From Alphaproteobacteria bacterium (lineage in GTDB: Bacteria > Pseudomonadota > Alphaproteobacteria > UBA9219 > RFNS01): DNA of 49,357 nucleotides. This document shows, in pieces, positions 20,080-28,535 of this stretch (position 1 is the first letter of the stretch; each line of letters starts with the position of its first letter). The position numbers and the translations under genes are program-made. The DNA lies in assembly GCA_009927055.1 (NCBI GenBank), contig RFNS01000301.1:1-49357 (forward strand), in the 5' to 3' direction. The notes under the pieces were generated by a model. It saw only the letters and a program-made list of their open reading frames with translations. It was not told where the DNA came from and ran no database searches.

Positions 20080-21231
20080 ATGACCCTGATCACCACCACC
20101 CAGGCCTTGGCCGATTTTGCAGAAACCCTCAAGGGGGCGGCATTTATTACGGTCGATACCGAATTTTTGCGCGAGCGCACCTATTGGCCCAAACTGTGCC
20201 TGCTGCAGGTGGGCGGCCCCACCCACGCTGCCGCCATCGATCCTCTGGCACCTGGCATCGACCTTGGCCCCATTCTGGATGTCATATACGACCCCCACAT
20301 CTTAAAAGTTGTGCACGCGGGCCGGCAGGATGTTGAAATTTTTATTCAAATGACAGGCCGCATTCCAACCCCTCTTTTTGATACGCAAATTGCGGCGCAG
20401 GTGTGTGGCATGGGTGAATCGGCCAGTTATGAGCAGCTGGCCGGTAAATATGCGCATGCAAAAATTGATAAAAGCAGCCGCTTTACCGATTGGTCGCGCC
20501 GCCCGCTGACCGACAAGCAAATCACCTATGCGCTGGCCGATGTAACGCATCTGCGCGTTGTTTACGAAAAAATGCTGGCCGAGTTAGAGCGCCGAGACCG
20601 AAAAGATTGGATCGCCGAAGAAATGGCGGCGCTGCAAAATGACAAAGCTTATCTCATCAACCCTGAGGAGGTGTGGCAAAAGTTCAGAACCAACAGCAGC
20701 AAGCCGCAATATCTGCACATGCTGAAAGTGCTGGCAGCCTGGCGCGAGCGTTTGGCGCAACATGCCGATGTGCCGCGCGGGCGCATTATGCGCGATGAAA
20801 CGCTGATGGAAATTGCCCACCACGCGCCCACAAGCACCGAAGAACTTGGCAAAATGCGCGGGCTTTCAAACGGTTTCGCCGAAAGTGATAAGGGCAGGCA
20901 GCTTGTGCACATCATCAAGGATGCGCTGGCCGACCCTGTCGATGAAACATTGGCCGAAAAACCCAAGCGTCGCACCAACGGCACGCAGGCCGCGCTGGAA
21001 TTGTTGCGCGTGCTGCTGAAGCATGTGGCTGAAGATCATGATGTGGCGCCGCGCCTGATATGCAGCAGTGATGAGTTGGAAGAATTTGCCAGCGGACAAC
21101 ACACCGTGCCGCCCATCCCCCTGCCCTTTCTTGCCGGCTGGCGTTATAAAATATTCGGCGAGCAGGCCGAGCGCCTGATGCGCGGCGAATTATCACTGCG
21201 CCTGAACAAAGGACGTGTGGTGATTGGGTAA
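20080..21231 (+). CDS. rnd: Ribonuclease D
   Basis: 3'-5' exoribonuclease used in tRNA 3' maturation. DEDD-Y exonuclease residues are visible: DTEF (Exo I) in FITVDTEFLRERTYWPKLC, HAGRQDVEIF (Exo II), and YALADVTHLRVVY (Exo III). An HRDC domain follows from about residue 210 to 290 (LKVLAAWRERLAQHADVPRG, then MRGLSNGF). The C-terminal region matches the length of alphaproteobacterial RNase D. The ATG at 20080 gives 383 aa; a TTG three bases upstream is also in frame. It stands alone between an orphan gene and the convergent rpsD. Confidence 0.94.
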   Translation: MTLITTTQALADFAETLKGAAFITVDTEFLRERTYWPKLCLLQVGGPTHAAAIDPLAPGIDLGPILDVIYDPHILKVVHAGRQDVEIFIQMTGRIPTPLFDTQIAAQVCGMGESASYEQLAGKYAHAKIDKSSRFTDWSRRPLTDKQITYALADVTHLRVVYEKMLAELERRDRKDWIAEEMAALQNDKAYLINPEEVWQKFRTNSSKPQYLHMLKVLAAWRERLAQHADVPRGRIMRDETLMEIAHHAPTSTEELGKMRGLSNGFAESDKGRQLVHIIKDALADPVDETLAEKPKRRTNGTQAALELLRVLLKHVAEDHDVAPRLICSSDELEEFASGQHTVPPIPLPFLAGWRYKIFGEQAERLMRGELSLRLNKGRVVIG

Positions 21232-21277
21232 TGTTGCCATAACCCCGCCCCATCATACTGCAACACGGCGACAGATC

Positions 21278-21320
21278 AAAAAAAATTTGGCCCCATGGGT
21301 ATGCCTGTGGAAGCAGGCAT
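21278..21320 (-). terminator. Possible rpsD terminator hairpin
   Basis: A perfect 7-bp stem, ATGCCTG (21301-21307) and CAGGCAT (21314-21320) with a six-base loop, lies about 70 bases beyond the rpsD stop. Reading the minus strand, eight T residues follow (21285-21278), but 15 bases after the stem rather than directly. That spacing weakens a standard rho-independent reading; a second partial stem including CCCATGGG could bridge it. On the plus strand there is no T run after the stem, so it is unlikely to serve rnd. Confidence 0.3.
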
Positions 21321-21392
21321 CAGCCTTAGTTCAGAAAACCAGGCGAATCCTCACCAACATTGACCACGCGCAGCACCACAAGCCCAACCACA

Positions 21393-22007
21393 CTATCGGC
21401 TGTAATACTCGATGACCAGGTTAGGTTCCATTTTCACAGGATACGGCACATCGCCCAGCGCGGGGGCGCGCACAAACGTGCCTTTCATATCTTTGTGATC
21501 GACCTGAATATATTCGGGCACATCGCGTTCGGCCGTTTCGGTTGAAACCTGCACGGTGGCCATGGTTTTGGCCTTATCGCGCAGTGAAACCACATCGCCC
21601 TCTTTCACCTGATAGCTGGAGATGTTCACGCGCTTACCATTCACCATCACGTGACCGTGGTTGATAAGTTGGCGGGCCGAAAACATGGTGATGGCAAATT
21701 TCATGCGATACACCACCGCATCCAAACGGCGTTCAAGCAACTGAATAAGGTTTTCGGCGCTATCGCCCTTGCGACGCAGCGCTTCTTGATAATAGCGGCG
21801 GAACTGACGCTCGCCCATGTTGGCGTAGTAGCCCTTCAGGCGCTGTTTGGCTAACAGCTGCATCCCGAAATCCGAGACTTTGCCGCGGCGCTGGCCGTGC
21901 TGGCCGGGGCGCGCTTCGCGCTTGTTGATGGGGCTGCGTGGACGACCCCACAGGTTTACACCCAAACGGCGGTCGATTTTATGCTTGGCGGTCAAGCGTT
22001 TTGTCAT
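21393..22007 (-). CDS. rpsD: 30S ribosomal protein S4
   Basis: Primary 16S rRNA-binding assembly protein. The 204 residues show [21 protein letters not shown], the S4 signature region [33 protein letters not shown], and the C-terminal VIEYYSR. No zinc-binding cysteines are present (Cys-free S4). As often in alphaproteobacteria it is away from the main ribosomal protein operons. Its upstream region contains a strong hairpin and a tandem repeat (separate entries), a plausible place for autogenous or growth-rate control. Confidence 0.97.
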   Translation of the reverse strand: MTKRLTAKHKIDRRLGVNLWGRPRSPINKREARPGQHGQRRGKVSDFGMQLLAKQRLKGYYANMGERQFRRYYQEALRRKGDSAENLIQLLERRLDAVVYRMKFAITMFSARQLINHGHVMVNGKRVNISSYQVKEGDVVSLRDKAKTMATVQVSTETAERDVPEYIQVDHKDMKGTFVRAPALGDVPYPVKMEPNLVIEYYSR

Positions 22008-22028
22008 GGTTTTTCACCCATTTGTTGA

Positions 22029-22046
22029 GGTTGGCTTGTGCCAACC
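22029..22046 (-). promoter_or_regulatory. Leader hairpin upstream of rpsD
   Basis: A perfect 7-bp inverted repeat, GGTTGGC (22029-22035) and GCCAACC (22040-22046) with a four-base loop, lies 21 bases before the rpsD start on the minus strand. No T run follows in either direction, so it is not a terminator. If transcribed, it forms a stable stem just upstream of the ribosome-binding region. A regulatory role, for example binding of S4 itself, is inference. Confidence 0.45.
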
Positions 22047-22080
22047 GTTTGTTGTCCTGCAAAGCCAGAGGGGACAAAAG

Positions 22081-22114
22081 CCTGTAACAGATTGACACCT
22101 GAAACAGATTAACG
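22081..22114. repeat. Two-copy 17-bp tandem repeat upstream of rpsD
   Basis: CCTGTAACAGATTGACA (22081-22097) is followed directly by CCTGAAACAGATTAACG (22098-22114); 14 of 17 positions match. Each copy contains a CTG-N3-CAG dyad. Tandem dyads spaced 17 bp apart upstream of a gene could be paired protein-binding sites, or could simply be a small duplication. They lie 74 to 107 bases before the rpsD start codon. Confidence 0.5.
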
Positions 22115-22158
22115 CCCCAAGGCGGGAGAAGAAGCGGCAGACCAACGGCCAAGCCCTC

Positions 22159-22209
22159 TTACCCCACATCAGCGGGAATGGGCGTTTTTAGGGCAAATGT
22201 GGGGGGTAA
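22159..22209. other. Imperfect long inverted repeat between two minus-strand genes
   Basis: TTACCCCACAT (22159-22169) can pair with ATGTGGGGGGTAA (22197-22209), leaving two bulged G residues and a 27-base loop. It lies in the gap between the rpsD upstream region and the end of the orphan gene at 22228. No T run follows directly. It could be a transcript-end structure for the upstream gene, part of an rpsD leader, or chance. The pairing is seen; the role is unknown. Confidence 0.3.
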
Positions 22210-22227
22210 GTCAACGTGGTAATGGTT

Positions 22228-23139
22228 TCAAAACCAGCGGCCCAACAGAGAGCGCCTGCTGGGCGGACCTTGATTGGCTGGCGTCTCTGGCTGGTCCATC
22301 GTCATATGTTCAAGGACATGCGCCGGTTTCTGATGCTTGCGAAATTCATGAAAGACAATTGTCAATACATCCGTATACTTAATGATATGACCATCAGGCC
22401 CAATAATATCGGCTATACTGCCGGCATTCTCGCGACCTGCCATGGAAAAATGCGGCACTTTTAATGCGTCATGTCGCGTGACCGTTAAATTGTGCCAACA
22501 TTGATCAGCAACAAGAGATAACTTCGCACCTTCCCTAAACTGAAACGAGAAGGAATATGTCCAATCGTCGTGCTGCCCCTTTTCGCGATGATTTCTAACC
22601 GTCAAATCAAACTTCACAATGCTTTGTGTTAAATGCATATAACCTAAAGCATGACTGAAAACCCAGGGACGAATGTCACTATCAGTACATTCAGAAAATA
22701 TCCTATAGCCATGATCAACTAAATGTTCCTCAAAAAAGCTTTTTTTCATTTGATCATCAACTGTCAATTCTGTTCCAATGTTTCTGCCAAAAAGCACTTC
22801 ATAGAGTTTTTGGCAGAATGAAAAACTTGCAGAATCTATGCATACTCGCCTGCCTTCCATGATGTCTATCAATGCTTGAGTATCGTCTATGTCAGTGGGA
22901 TTAGGAACAGGTTTGGCTAACTCTGCCTGCAATTGTTCCTTAAAATATTTTGCCATGACTTCCATGAAGGCGCGATTCAGATCTTCTGGAGGTTCACTTT
23001 TTGCTTTTTCTGGCCTCCCCACCACACTGTCTAATACTCTGCCGACCCCACCTTGTTTTGATTGATCCGTCGTAACCACGGCTAAGGCGCGCATTAAAGT
23101 ACGTCGTGTTAAACGAAATTTTTCGTGAATGCCATCCAT
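22228..23139 (-). CDS. Hypothetical protein, about 303 aa, AT-rich
   Basis: Not recognised. From the ATG at 23139 the protein has 303 residues; a TTG at 23175 would add twelve. It has no signal peptide or membrane helix. The N-terminal 30 residues are basic (HEKFRLTRRTLMRALAVV). The middle is mixed (TQALIDIMEGRRVCIDSASF, LTVDDQMKKSFFEEHLVDHGYRIF), and a beta-rich stretch includes DWTYSFSFQFREGAKLSLV. The C-terminus is Pro-rich and ends in RRSLLGRWF. GC is low: 24 of 60 at 22621-22680 and 20 of 60 at 22741-22800, against 36 of 60 in zapE at 23401-23460. It starts 43 bases after the zapE stop. Horizontal acquisition is likely. Confidence 0.6.
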   Translation of the reverse strand: MDGIHEKFRLTRRTLMRALAVVTTDQSKQGGVGRVLDSVVGRPEKAKSEPPEDLNRAFMEVMAKYFKEQLQAELAKPVPNPTDIDDTQALIDIMEGRRVCIDSASFSFCQKLYEVLFGRNIGTELTVDDQMKKSFFEEHLVDHGYRIFSECTDSDIRPWVFSHALGYMHLTQSIVKFDLTVRNHREKGQHDDWTYSFSFQFREGAKLSLVADQCWHNLTVTRHDALKVPHFSMAGRENAGSIADIIGPDGHIIKYTDVLTIVFHEFRKHQKPAHVLEHMTMDQPETPANQGPPSRRSLLGRWF

Positions 23140-23182
23140 TGATCTTTGCTTAAACCACTGTGCCCTCTTGGTCAAATCTGTT

Positions 23183-24304
23183 TTACTTTCCCCACCCGCT
23201 TTTGTTCATTTCCACCAGTCGGCTGTGGGTGCGCTCGAAAATAAAGCCTTCTTTTTTATCGCCCTGATACAAATCATGGATGGGCACGGTGCTGCTGAGG
23301 ATCAGGTGCGTTTTGTGATCGTACAGCGCATCAATCAATGTCATAAAGCGCGTGGCCACGTTGCGTTCATCGGCCCCCATGGGGCGCACGCCCTGCAGCA
23401 GCACCGTATGAAAATGCCGCGCGATGGCCAGATAATCGCCAGCACCGCGCGGTTGTTCACACACATCGGCAAAATTGGTCAGCAGCACCCCCTGCGCCGT
23501 GTGGCCAAAAACCAGGGGGCGCCCCTGCACGCTTAAAATGGTGTTGGCGGGGGGGGCATTGGCTGTCAGCTCGGCGAACAATCTGTGCAGGTGTTCTGTT
23601 CCCTGCTCTCCCTGCCCTATTAAAAAATTTTCCTGCCCCTCTGCCTTGCCCAGCCTGTAATCATCGGGCGAGGTGAGCTCAATCACATTCATAAAACGGG
23701 GGATCATTCCTATAAACGGCTCGAACCGCGCGCGTTGCAGGCCGCCTTTATACAAATCGGCCGGCGCCACGTTGCTGGTGGCCACCACCACAATGCCCGC
23801 CTCCCACATTGCTTCAAACAGGCGCGATAAAATCATGGCATCGGCAATATCGTACACCTGAAATTCATCAAAACACAAAAGCCAATGTTTATCGGCCAGC
23901 GCCTTGGCCAGTTTGGGCAGTGGATCAATGCTTTTGTGGTGCTGATCGCGGTTATGCTCGCGCCAATCGTGCAGCCAGGCGTGCACTTCCTGCATGAATT
24001 GATGAAAATGCACCCGACGCTTGGCCACAACCGGCACATGGGCAAAAAACAAATCCATCAGCATGCTTTTGCCGCGACCCACCGGCCCAAAAATGTAAAG
24101 GCCTTTGGGCGGGGGGCTGGCGGCATCGCGCCCCAGCAGGTTTTGAACCCACGCATGCTGCTTCCACGCGGGTTTTTTCTGTGATCGCGCCAAATCATCG
24201 GCCAGCGCCTGAAGGCGGCCAGCCACCGCGGCCTGCCCCGCATCCTGCCGGAGCAACCCCTCAGCCACCCTGGCGGCGTAAATTTTGCTGATTTCGTTGG
24301 TCAT
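23183..24304 (-). CDS. zapE: Cell division ATPase ZapE (AFG1 family)
   Basis: AFG1/ZapE-type AAA ATPase, linked in E. coli to Z-ring behaviour under stress and in mitochondria to protein quality control. Walker A is GPVGRGKS at residues 73-80, followed by MLMDLFF. RRVHFHQFMQEVHAWLH is a family hallmark. Walker B is LCFDEFQVYDIADAM, with VVATSN as sensor 1 and ARHFHTVLLQGV later. Length is 373 aa, typical for the alphaproteobacterial branch. The start is at 24304, 25 bases from the divergent rodA start at 24330, so the two may share a compact divergent promoter region. Confidence 0.94.
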   Translation of the reverse strand: MTNEISKIYAARVAEGLLRQDAGQAAVAGRLQALADDLARSQKKPAWKQHAWVQNLLGRDAASPPPKGLYIFGPVGRGKSMLMDLFFAHVPVVAKRRVHFHQFMQEVHAWLHDWREHNRDQHHKSIDPLPKLAKALADKHWLLCFDEFQVYDIADAMILSRLFEAMWEAGIVVVATSNVAPADLYKGGLQRARFEPFIGMIPRFMNVIELTSPDDYRLGKAEGQENFLIGQGEQGTEHLHRLFAELTANAPPANTILSVQGRPLVFGHTAQGVLLTNFADVCEQPRGAGDYLAIARHFHTVLLQGVRPMGADERNVATRFMTLIDALYDHKTHLILSSTVPIHDLYQGDKKEGFIFERTHSRLVEMNKSGWGK

Positions 24305-24329
24305 CGATTCAGGCTATTCATGACACCAA

Positions 24330-25460
24330 ATGTTCGGTTCCGTCCAGAATCTCAGTTTCCCCGACAAACTCAACCGCCTCAGCTGGCCGCTGGTGGCTGT
24401 GGTGATGGTCACAGGGTTGGTGGGTGTGGTGCTGCTTTATTCGCTGGGCGGATTATCATTCGCGCCATGGGCGGGGCCGCAACTGGGCCGTCTGCTGGTT
24501 GGTTTTGCGCTGATGGTTTTGCTGGGCACCGTAGCTGTGCGCATTTTTTGGGAATATGCCTATTGGTTTTATCTGCTAACGCTGCTGCTGCTGCTGCTGG
24601 TCGAGGTGATGGGCCAAACAGGCATGGGCGCGCAACGCTGGCTGCAGCTGGGCGGCATGGTGGTGCAGCCAGCCGAGCTGATGAAGCTGGGCCTTATTCT
24701 GGCGCTGTCCCGATATTTTAATGATCTCCCGCACGATGACATTGGCAATGCGCTGAAGCTGATCCCCCCCCTGCTGCTGCTGGGCATGCCGGCCGCGCTG
24801 GTACTGATGCAACCCAACCTTGGCACCACACTGCTGCTGGTGGCCACGGCGGGCACTCTGTTTTGGCTGGCGGGCGTGAAGTGGTGGAAATTTGCGTTGC
24901 TGATTGTGCTGGCCGCCGCCGCCATGCCCGTGGCGTGGAGCCAGCTGCATGATTATCAGCGCCAAAGGGTGCTGACATTCCTAGACCCCGAGGCCGATCC
25001 GCTGGGCACCGGCTATAACATCGCGCAGGCCAAAATTGCGCTGGGGGCGGGTGGATTTTTTGGACGCGGCCTGGGTTCGGGCACGCAAAGCCAGCTCGAT
25101 TTTGTGCCCGAAATCCATACCGATTTTATTTTTGTTGTGCTGGCCGAGGAATTTGGCCTGCTGGGCACCTTTGCCCTGCTGCTGCTTTATGGAAGCCTCA
25201 TTCTTTATGGCTGGCTGCTGGCCAATAACTGTCGCAGCCATTTCTCGCGCCTTGTGGCCATGGGGATTTTGGCCAATTTCTTTTTCTCGGTCGCCATTAA
25301 TCTGGGCATGGTCAGCGGCCTGTTGCCTGTGGTGGGGCTGCCATTGCCGCTTGTTTCATATGGTGGCACGCAGCTGATCACCTTTATGATGGGCTTTGGA
25401 ATCCTTCTCAGCGTGGCCGCGCACCGTGAGCAACGATTGCATCAGAACAGCTTATTTTAA
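24330..25460 (+). CDS. rodA: Rod shape-determining peptidoglycan polymerase RodA
   Basis: SEDS-family glycosyltransferase that polymerises lipid II for elongation. The 376-aa protein has about ten membrane helices. Diagnostic segments are GAQRWLQLGG with PAELMKLGLIL, the LMQPNLGTT loop, and FLDPEADPLGTGYNIAQAKIALGAGGFFG containing the presumed catalytic Asp. FVPEIHTDFIFVVLAEEFGLLG and the C-terminal LPLPLVSYGG follow. HTDFIF and DPLGTGYN favour RodA over FtsW. The usual partners mreBCD and the PBP2 gene are not beside it; the divergent neighbour is zapE. Confidence 0.93.
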   Translation: MFGSVQNLSFPDKLNRLSWPLVAVVMVTGLVGVVLLYSLGGLSFAPWAGPQLGRLLVGFALMVLLGTVAVRIFWEYAYWFYLLTLLLLLLVEVMGQTGMGAQRWLQLGGMVVQPAELMKLGLILALSRYFNDLPHDDIGNALKLIPPLLLLGMPAALVLMQPNLGTTLLLVATAGTLFWLAGVKWWKFALLIVLAAAAMPVAWSQLHDYQRQRVLTFLDPEADPLGTGYNIAQAKIALGAGGFFGRGLGSGTQSQLDFVPEIHTDFIFVVLAEEFGLLGTFALLLLYGSLILYGWLLANNCRSHFSRLVAMGILANFFFSVAINLGMVSGLLPVVGLPLPLVSYGGTQLITFMMGFGILLSVAAHREQRLHQNSLF

Positions 25461-25610
25461 GCAATTTTATATCACCAAAATTGGGTAATCAATTATTTTC
25501 TTTGGCAAGGCATTCAAAATAATAGACTTTTTTTCCGATTTCGTTTTTTGCTTTCACGATTCAGGTGTATGTTGGTTTATGGAAAGTAACGCCCAACCGG
25601 CGAGGACGAC

Positions 25611-25820
25611 ATGAATATCAGTATGACACCCGCAACCTACGTTGCCCTTTGTGGCCTGGTGCTCGATGCCATGCAGAAGGACAGCGACGCTGCCCCTCTG
25701 CTGAAACAGGCTGCGGCTGAGCTGGCCGCGGCCATCTCTGGACAGCTTCCGGCCGAGTTGGCCAGCAACGCCCGCATGGTTGAAGCCCTTGAACGCACAG
25801 GCTGGCGCGACGCGGCATAA
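25611..25820 (+). CDS. Small hypothetical protein, 69 aa
   Basis: Not recognised. A 69-residue, alanine-rich, mainly helical protein (LCGLVLDAMQKDSDAAPLLKQ and LAAAISGQLPAELASNARMV), ending in GWRDAA. A ribosome site (GAGGA, 25600-25604) lies six bases before the ATG, and 150 bases of AT-rich intergenic DNA precede it. No membrane segment or cysteine pair is seen. The codon pattern resembles that of neighbouring genes, which supports a real gene. It might be a small regulatory or adaptor protein, but nothing indicates a partner. Confidence 0.55.
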   Translation: MNISMTPATYVALCGLVLDAMQKDSDAAPLLKQAAAELAAAISGQLPAELASNARMVEALERTGWRDAA

Positions 25821-25872
25821 TGCCTCGAATCTCTTGAATTAACCTTTGGGTTGTTTATGGTGCCTTTGTCTT

Positions 25873-26190
25873 ATGGCACCTTCGATGTTTGAAAATCTCA
25901 CCCTCTGGATACAACAACACCTCAACTGGATGGTCGCACTGGGCCTCTTGGGTCAGGGGCTTTTTACCATGCGGTTTGTGGCGCAATGGTTTGTGAGCGA
26001 GAAAGCCGGCAAAAGCATTGTGCCCGAAATTTTTTGGTATTTCAGTTTTGGGGGCGGCGTTATTTTGCTGACTTACGCCATCTGGCGGCAAGACCCTGTC
26101 TTTATTCTGGGGCAGGCGGCGGGCCTCCTCATCTATGCCCGCAACCTTTACTTCATCTGGCGCGATAAGTGGCGCGCGCGCCCCGCCTGA
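25873..26190 (+). CDS. Lipid A biosynthesis N-terminal domain (LAB_N) membrane protein
   Basis: Small membrane protein, 105 aa from the ATG at 25873 (an ATG at 25885 is also possible). It shows the full LAB_N pattern: LGQGLFTMRFVAQWFVSEKAGKS, then FWYFSFGGGVILLTYAIWR, then DPVFILGQAAGLLIYARNLYF. Three helices are predicted. The domain is found fused to or beside lipid A and polyprenyl-phosphate sugar-transfer enzymes; its exact activity is not established. Its stop overlaps the start of the glycosyltransferase (TGATG), and that gene in turn overlaps a PAP2 phosphatase, giving a three-gene translationally coupled operon. Confidence 0.88.
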   Translation: MAPSMFENLTLWIQQHLNWMVALGLLGQGLFTMRFVAQWFVSEKAGKSIVPEIFWYFSFGGGVILLTYAIWRQDPVFILGQAAGLLIYARNLYFIWRDKWRARPA

Positions 26191-27869
26191 TGCTGACCCT
26201 GAAACCATTTTGGTTGAGCCGCGACGAAAAAAAAATTAGCCTGCTGGGTTATGTGGCGCTGTGCATCATGGGCTGTGTTTTTTATTTTTCAGGGCTTGCC
26301 GCCATCCCCCCCATCGATCGCGATGAGCCGCGCTTCGCCCAGGCCACCAAGCAGATGGTAGAGAGTGGCGATTATGGCCGAATTTTTTTTCATCACGAGC
26401 CACGCCACCAAAAACCCATCGGCATTTACTGGATTCAATCTCTCTCGCTGAAAATTTTTGGGCCTGAACATCAGAACGATATTTGGGTTTACCGTCTCCC
26501 CTCGGCCCTCGCCGTTCTCATCACGGTTTTACTTATGGCGTGGTTTGTCGCTCGCCTCACATCACCCGCGGTGGGGTTGCTCGCAGCCCTCATCCTCGGC
26601 ACCAGTTTTATTGTGACGGTCGAGGCGCATTTGGCCAAAACCGATGCCGCGCTTCTGCTGTGCGTCACGCTGGCCCAACTATGTTTTCTTAAAATTTTTC
26701 TCACCCCCGACCATCAAAAAATTTCGCGCGCCTATCCTCTTGTGTTGTGGGCATCGCTTGGCGCCGGTTTTCTCATCAAAGGGCCGCTGGGAGTGATGAT
26801 CTTTGGCCTTACGGCCTTATCGTTATTGGTGTGCCGAAAAAAATTTCCACACCATTGTTGGTGGAAAAAAATCGGCCTTGCTTACGGGCCTATCATTTTT
26901 TTTCTCATCACACTGCCGTGGTTTATCAGCATCACCCTCAACACCGGCGGCGCGTTTTTACAACAATCAGCCGGCAACGATTTATTTGCCAAAATATGGC
27001 AGGGGCAAGGTTATGGCGGTGCATGGCCTGGCACGCACACACTGGCGCTCATGCTGACGTTCTGGCCCTGGTGGCCCATGCTGATTTTTCTGCCCGCCCT
27101 CAGGCATGATCTATCAAACCCCATTATTTTTTTCTGCCTGTCGTGGCTTCTGCCTTCGTGGCTGGTGTTTGAACTGACGTTCACAAAACTTTTGCACTAT
27201 ACCATGCCGCTTTTACCGGCGCTGAGCCTGCTGCTGGCAATCACGCTCGAAAAACTGCGGCATCATTCACAAATCAACGCTCCCAAACGCACGGCTGTTT
27301 CGTTCATTCTTCTGATCCTTTCATTCACCGCCTTTGCGGCCATATTGTGCTGGCTGTTTTATGACAGCACCCCCTTGGGCTTTATTGCGCTGTTGTGTGG
27401 CGTGTGTTTGGTCTTGTTGGTTGGCACAATCATACTGATGAAAAAAATTCATGCCGCTATCATTGTTGCGCCATGGCTCGCGGCATCTCTTGCCTATCCT
27501 GTTTTTTATCAGCACATCATCCCGCCCATAGAGGCCTTGCAAACATCATCCAAAATTCTGCACGCAACATCGGCATACCATGATTGCGATAACCACACAC
27601 TGGTAACATTGGGATATCGTGAGCCGAGCCTGATTTTCTTGAATGACGGACGTATTGACACCGCCACATCAGAAGAACTGGCGTTGCAGGCTATTGTTGC
27701 CAGCGAATGTCATACCTTTGTGCTGACCGATCGCTATTGGCTGAGTGCGGAAAATTATTTTGATAAAAAAGGCTATGCACTGCAGCTGGTTGATGCTTTT
27801 CAGGGCACAAATTATAACAAGCGCGAAACCACCATTTTCCGACTGGCGAAGGCCGTGCAAAAACCATGA
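26190..27869 (+). CDS. ArnT-like GT-C glycosyltransferase (GT83/PMT_2 type)
   Basis: Integral membrane glycosyltransferase expected to use a polyprenyl-phosphate-linked sugar in the periplasm. The 559-residue protein starts at ATG 26190, overlapping the previous stop. After the first helix comes PPIDRDEPRFAQATKQM with the acidic catalytic pair Asp45-Glu46, then HEPRHQKPIGIYWIQ, matching ArnT and its relatives. About eleven helices follow, then a soluble C-terminal domain (from about residue 440). The acceptor may be lipid A, as for ArnT, but the sugar cannot be inferred. The downstream PAP2 gene overlaps by four bases. Confidence 0.87.
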   Translation: MLTLKPFWLSRDEKKISLLGYVALCIMGCVFYFSGLAAIPPIDRDEPRFAQATKQMVESGDYGRIFFHHEPRHQKPIGIYWIQSLSLKIFGPEHQNDIWVYRLPSALAVLITVLLMAWFVARLTSPAVGLLAALILGTSFIVTVEAHLAKTDAALLLCVTLAQLCFLKIFLTPDHQKISRAYPLVLWASLGAGFLIKGPLGVMIFGLTALSLLVCRKKFPHHCWWKKIGLAYGPIIFFLITLPWFISITLNTGGAFLQQSAGNDLFAKIWQGQGYGGAWPGTHTLALMLTFWPWWPMLIFLPALRHDLSNPIIFFCLSWLLPSWLVFELTFTKLLHYTMPLLPALSLLLAITLEKLRHHSQINAPKRTAVSFILLILSFTAFAAILCWLFYDSTPLGFIALLCGVCLVLLVGTIILMKKIHAAIIVAPWLAASLAYPVFYQHIIPPIEALQTSSKILHATSAYHDCDNHTLVTLGYREPSLIFLNDGRIDTATSEELALQAIVASECHTFVLTDRYWLSAENYFDKKGYALQLVDAFQGTNYNKRETTIFRLAKAVQKP

Positions 27870-28507
27870 ATACACACACCGCCCCCGCCATTTTTATTAT
27901 TTCTGTCATCGTCCTGCTGTGCGTAATTTTTATCGATCAACCTCTGTCGCTTGCGTTGCGCGCACTTGAAGCTGACACGCCCGCTATCACCAATTTTTTT
28001 CGCACCATCACGCACATTGCAAAATCGTGGTGGATGTTGACAGGCCTCGCCATCATGGCCGCGGGTTTTTATGCCGCCTGGAAGGTGACGGGCAAGCGTG
28101 ATTATCAATCACTGGCGGTGCGTCTGCTTTTCATGTTCGCGTGCATTGCGGCGGCCGGGTTGATGACCGATGGTTTGAAAATTATTTTTGGGCGGGCGCG
28201 GCCCGTGTTGCTTGACCAAGAAAATATTTTTTCATTTGGATTGTTTGAATTCGCGTCGCGCTGGCATTCTTTCCCGTCGGGGCATGCCACCAATATTTTT
28301 GCGCTTGCCTTCTCGGCGCTCATGCTGCTGCGGCGTTACGCGCTGGTTGTGCTGGCGGCTGCCTGCTTTTTGGCCTCGGCGCGCGTTGTCATCCATGCTC
28401 ATTTTCTGGCCGATATTATGGCGGGCGCGCTTGTGGCGGGGCTGATGTGCTATGTCATTCACCGCATTTGTGTGGTGCGACAATGGCTGACATCCCCCCC
28501 CGCTTGA
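27866..28507 (+). CDS. PAP2-family membrane phosphatase
   Basis: Membrane-bound acid phosphatase acting on lipid phosphates. The three PAP2 motifs are present: K105 with RARP at 110-113 (LKIIFGRARP), PSGH at 137-140, and R173 with H179 and D183 (RVVIHAHFLAD). Six helices are predicted, with the active site on the periplasmic side. Candidate substrates are undecaprenyl diphosphate or the lipid A 1-phosphate (LpxE/LpxT-like). The overlap with the ArnT-like gene (ATGA) and the upstream LAB_N gene make a lipid A or carrier-lipid role more likely than a general one. Confidence 0.88.
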   Translation: MNTHTAPAIFIISVIVLLCVIFIDQPLSLALRALEADTPAITNFFRTITHIAKSWWMLTGLAIMAAGFYAAWKVTGKRDYQSLAVRLLFMFACIAAAGLMTDGLKIIFGRARPVLLDQENIFSFGLFEFASRWHSFPSGHATNIFALAFSALMLLRRYALVVLAAACFLASARVVIHAHFLADIMAGALVAGLMCYVIHRICVVRQWLTSPPA

Positions 28508-28535
28508 CCATTAAGGCGCGCCGTGCTGAAAATGG

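Noticed and set aside
21232-21392. Possible small gene or tRNA between rnd and rpsD
   Set aside because: No tRNA cloverleaf or T-arm consensus could be drawn, and the short open frame there has no ribosome site.
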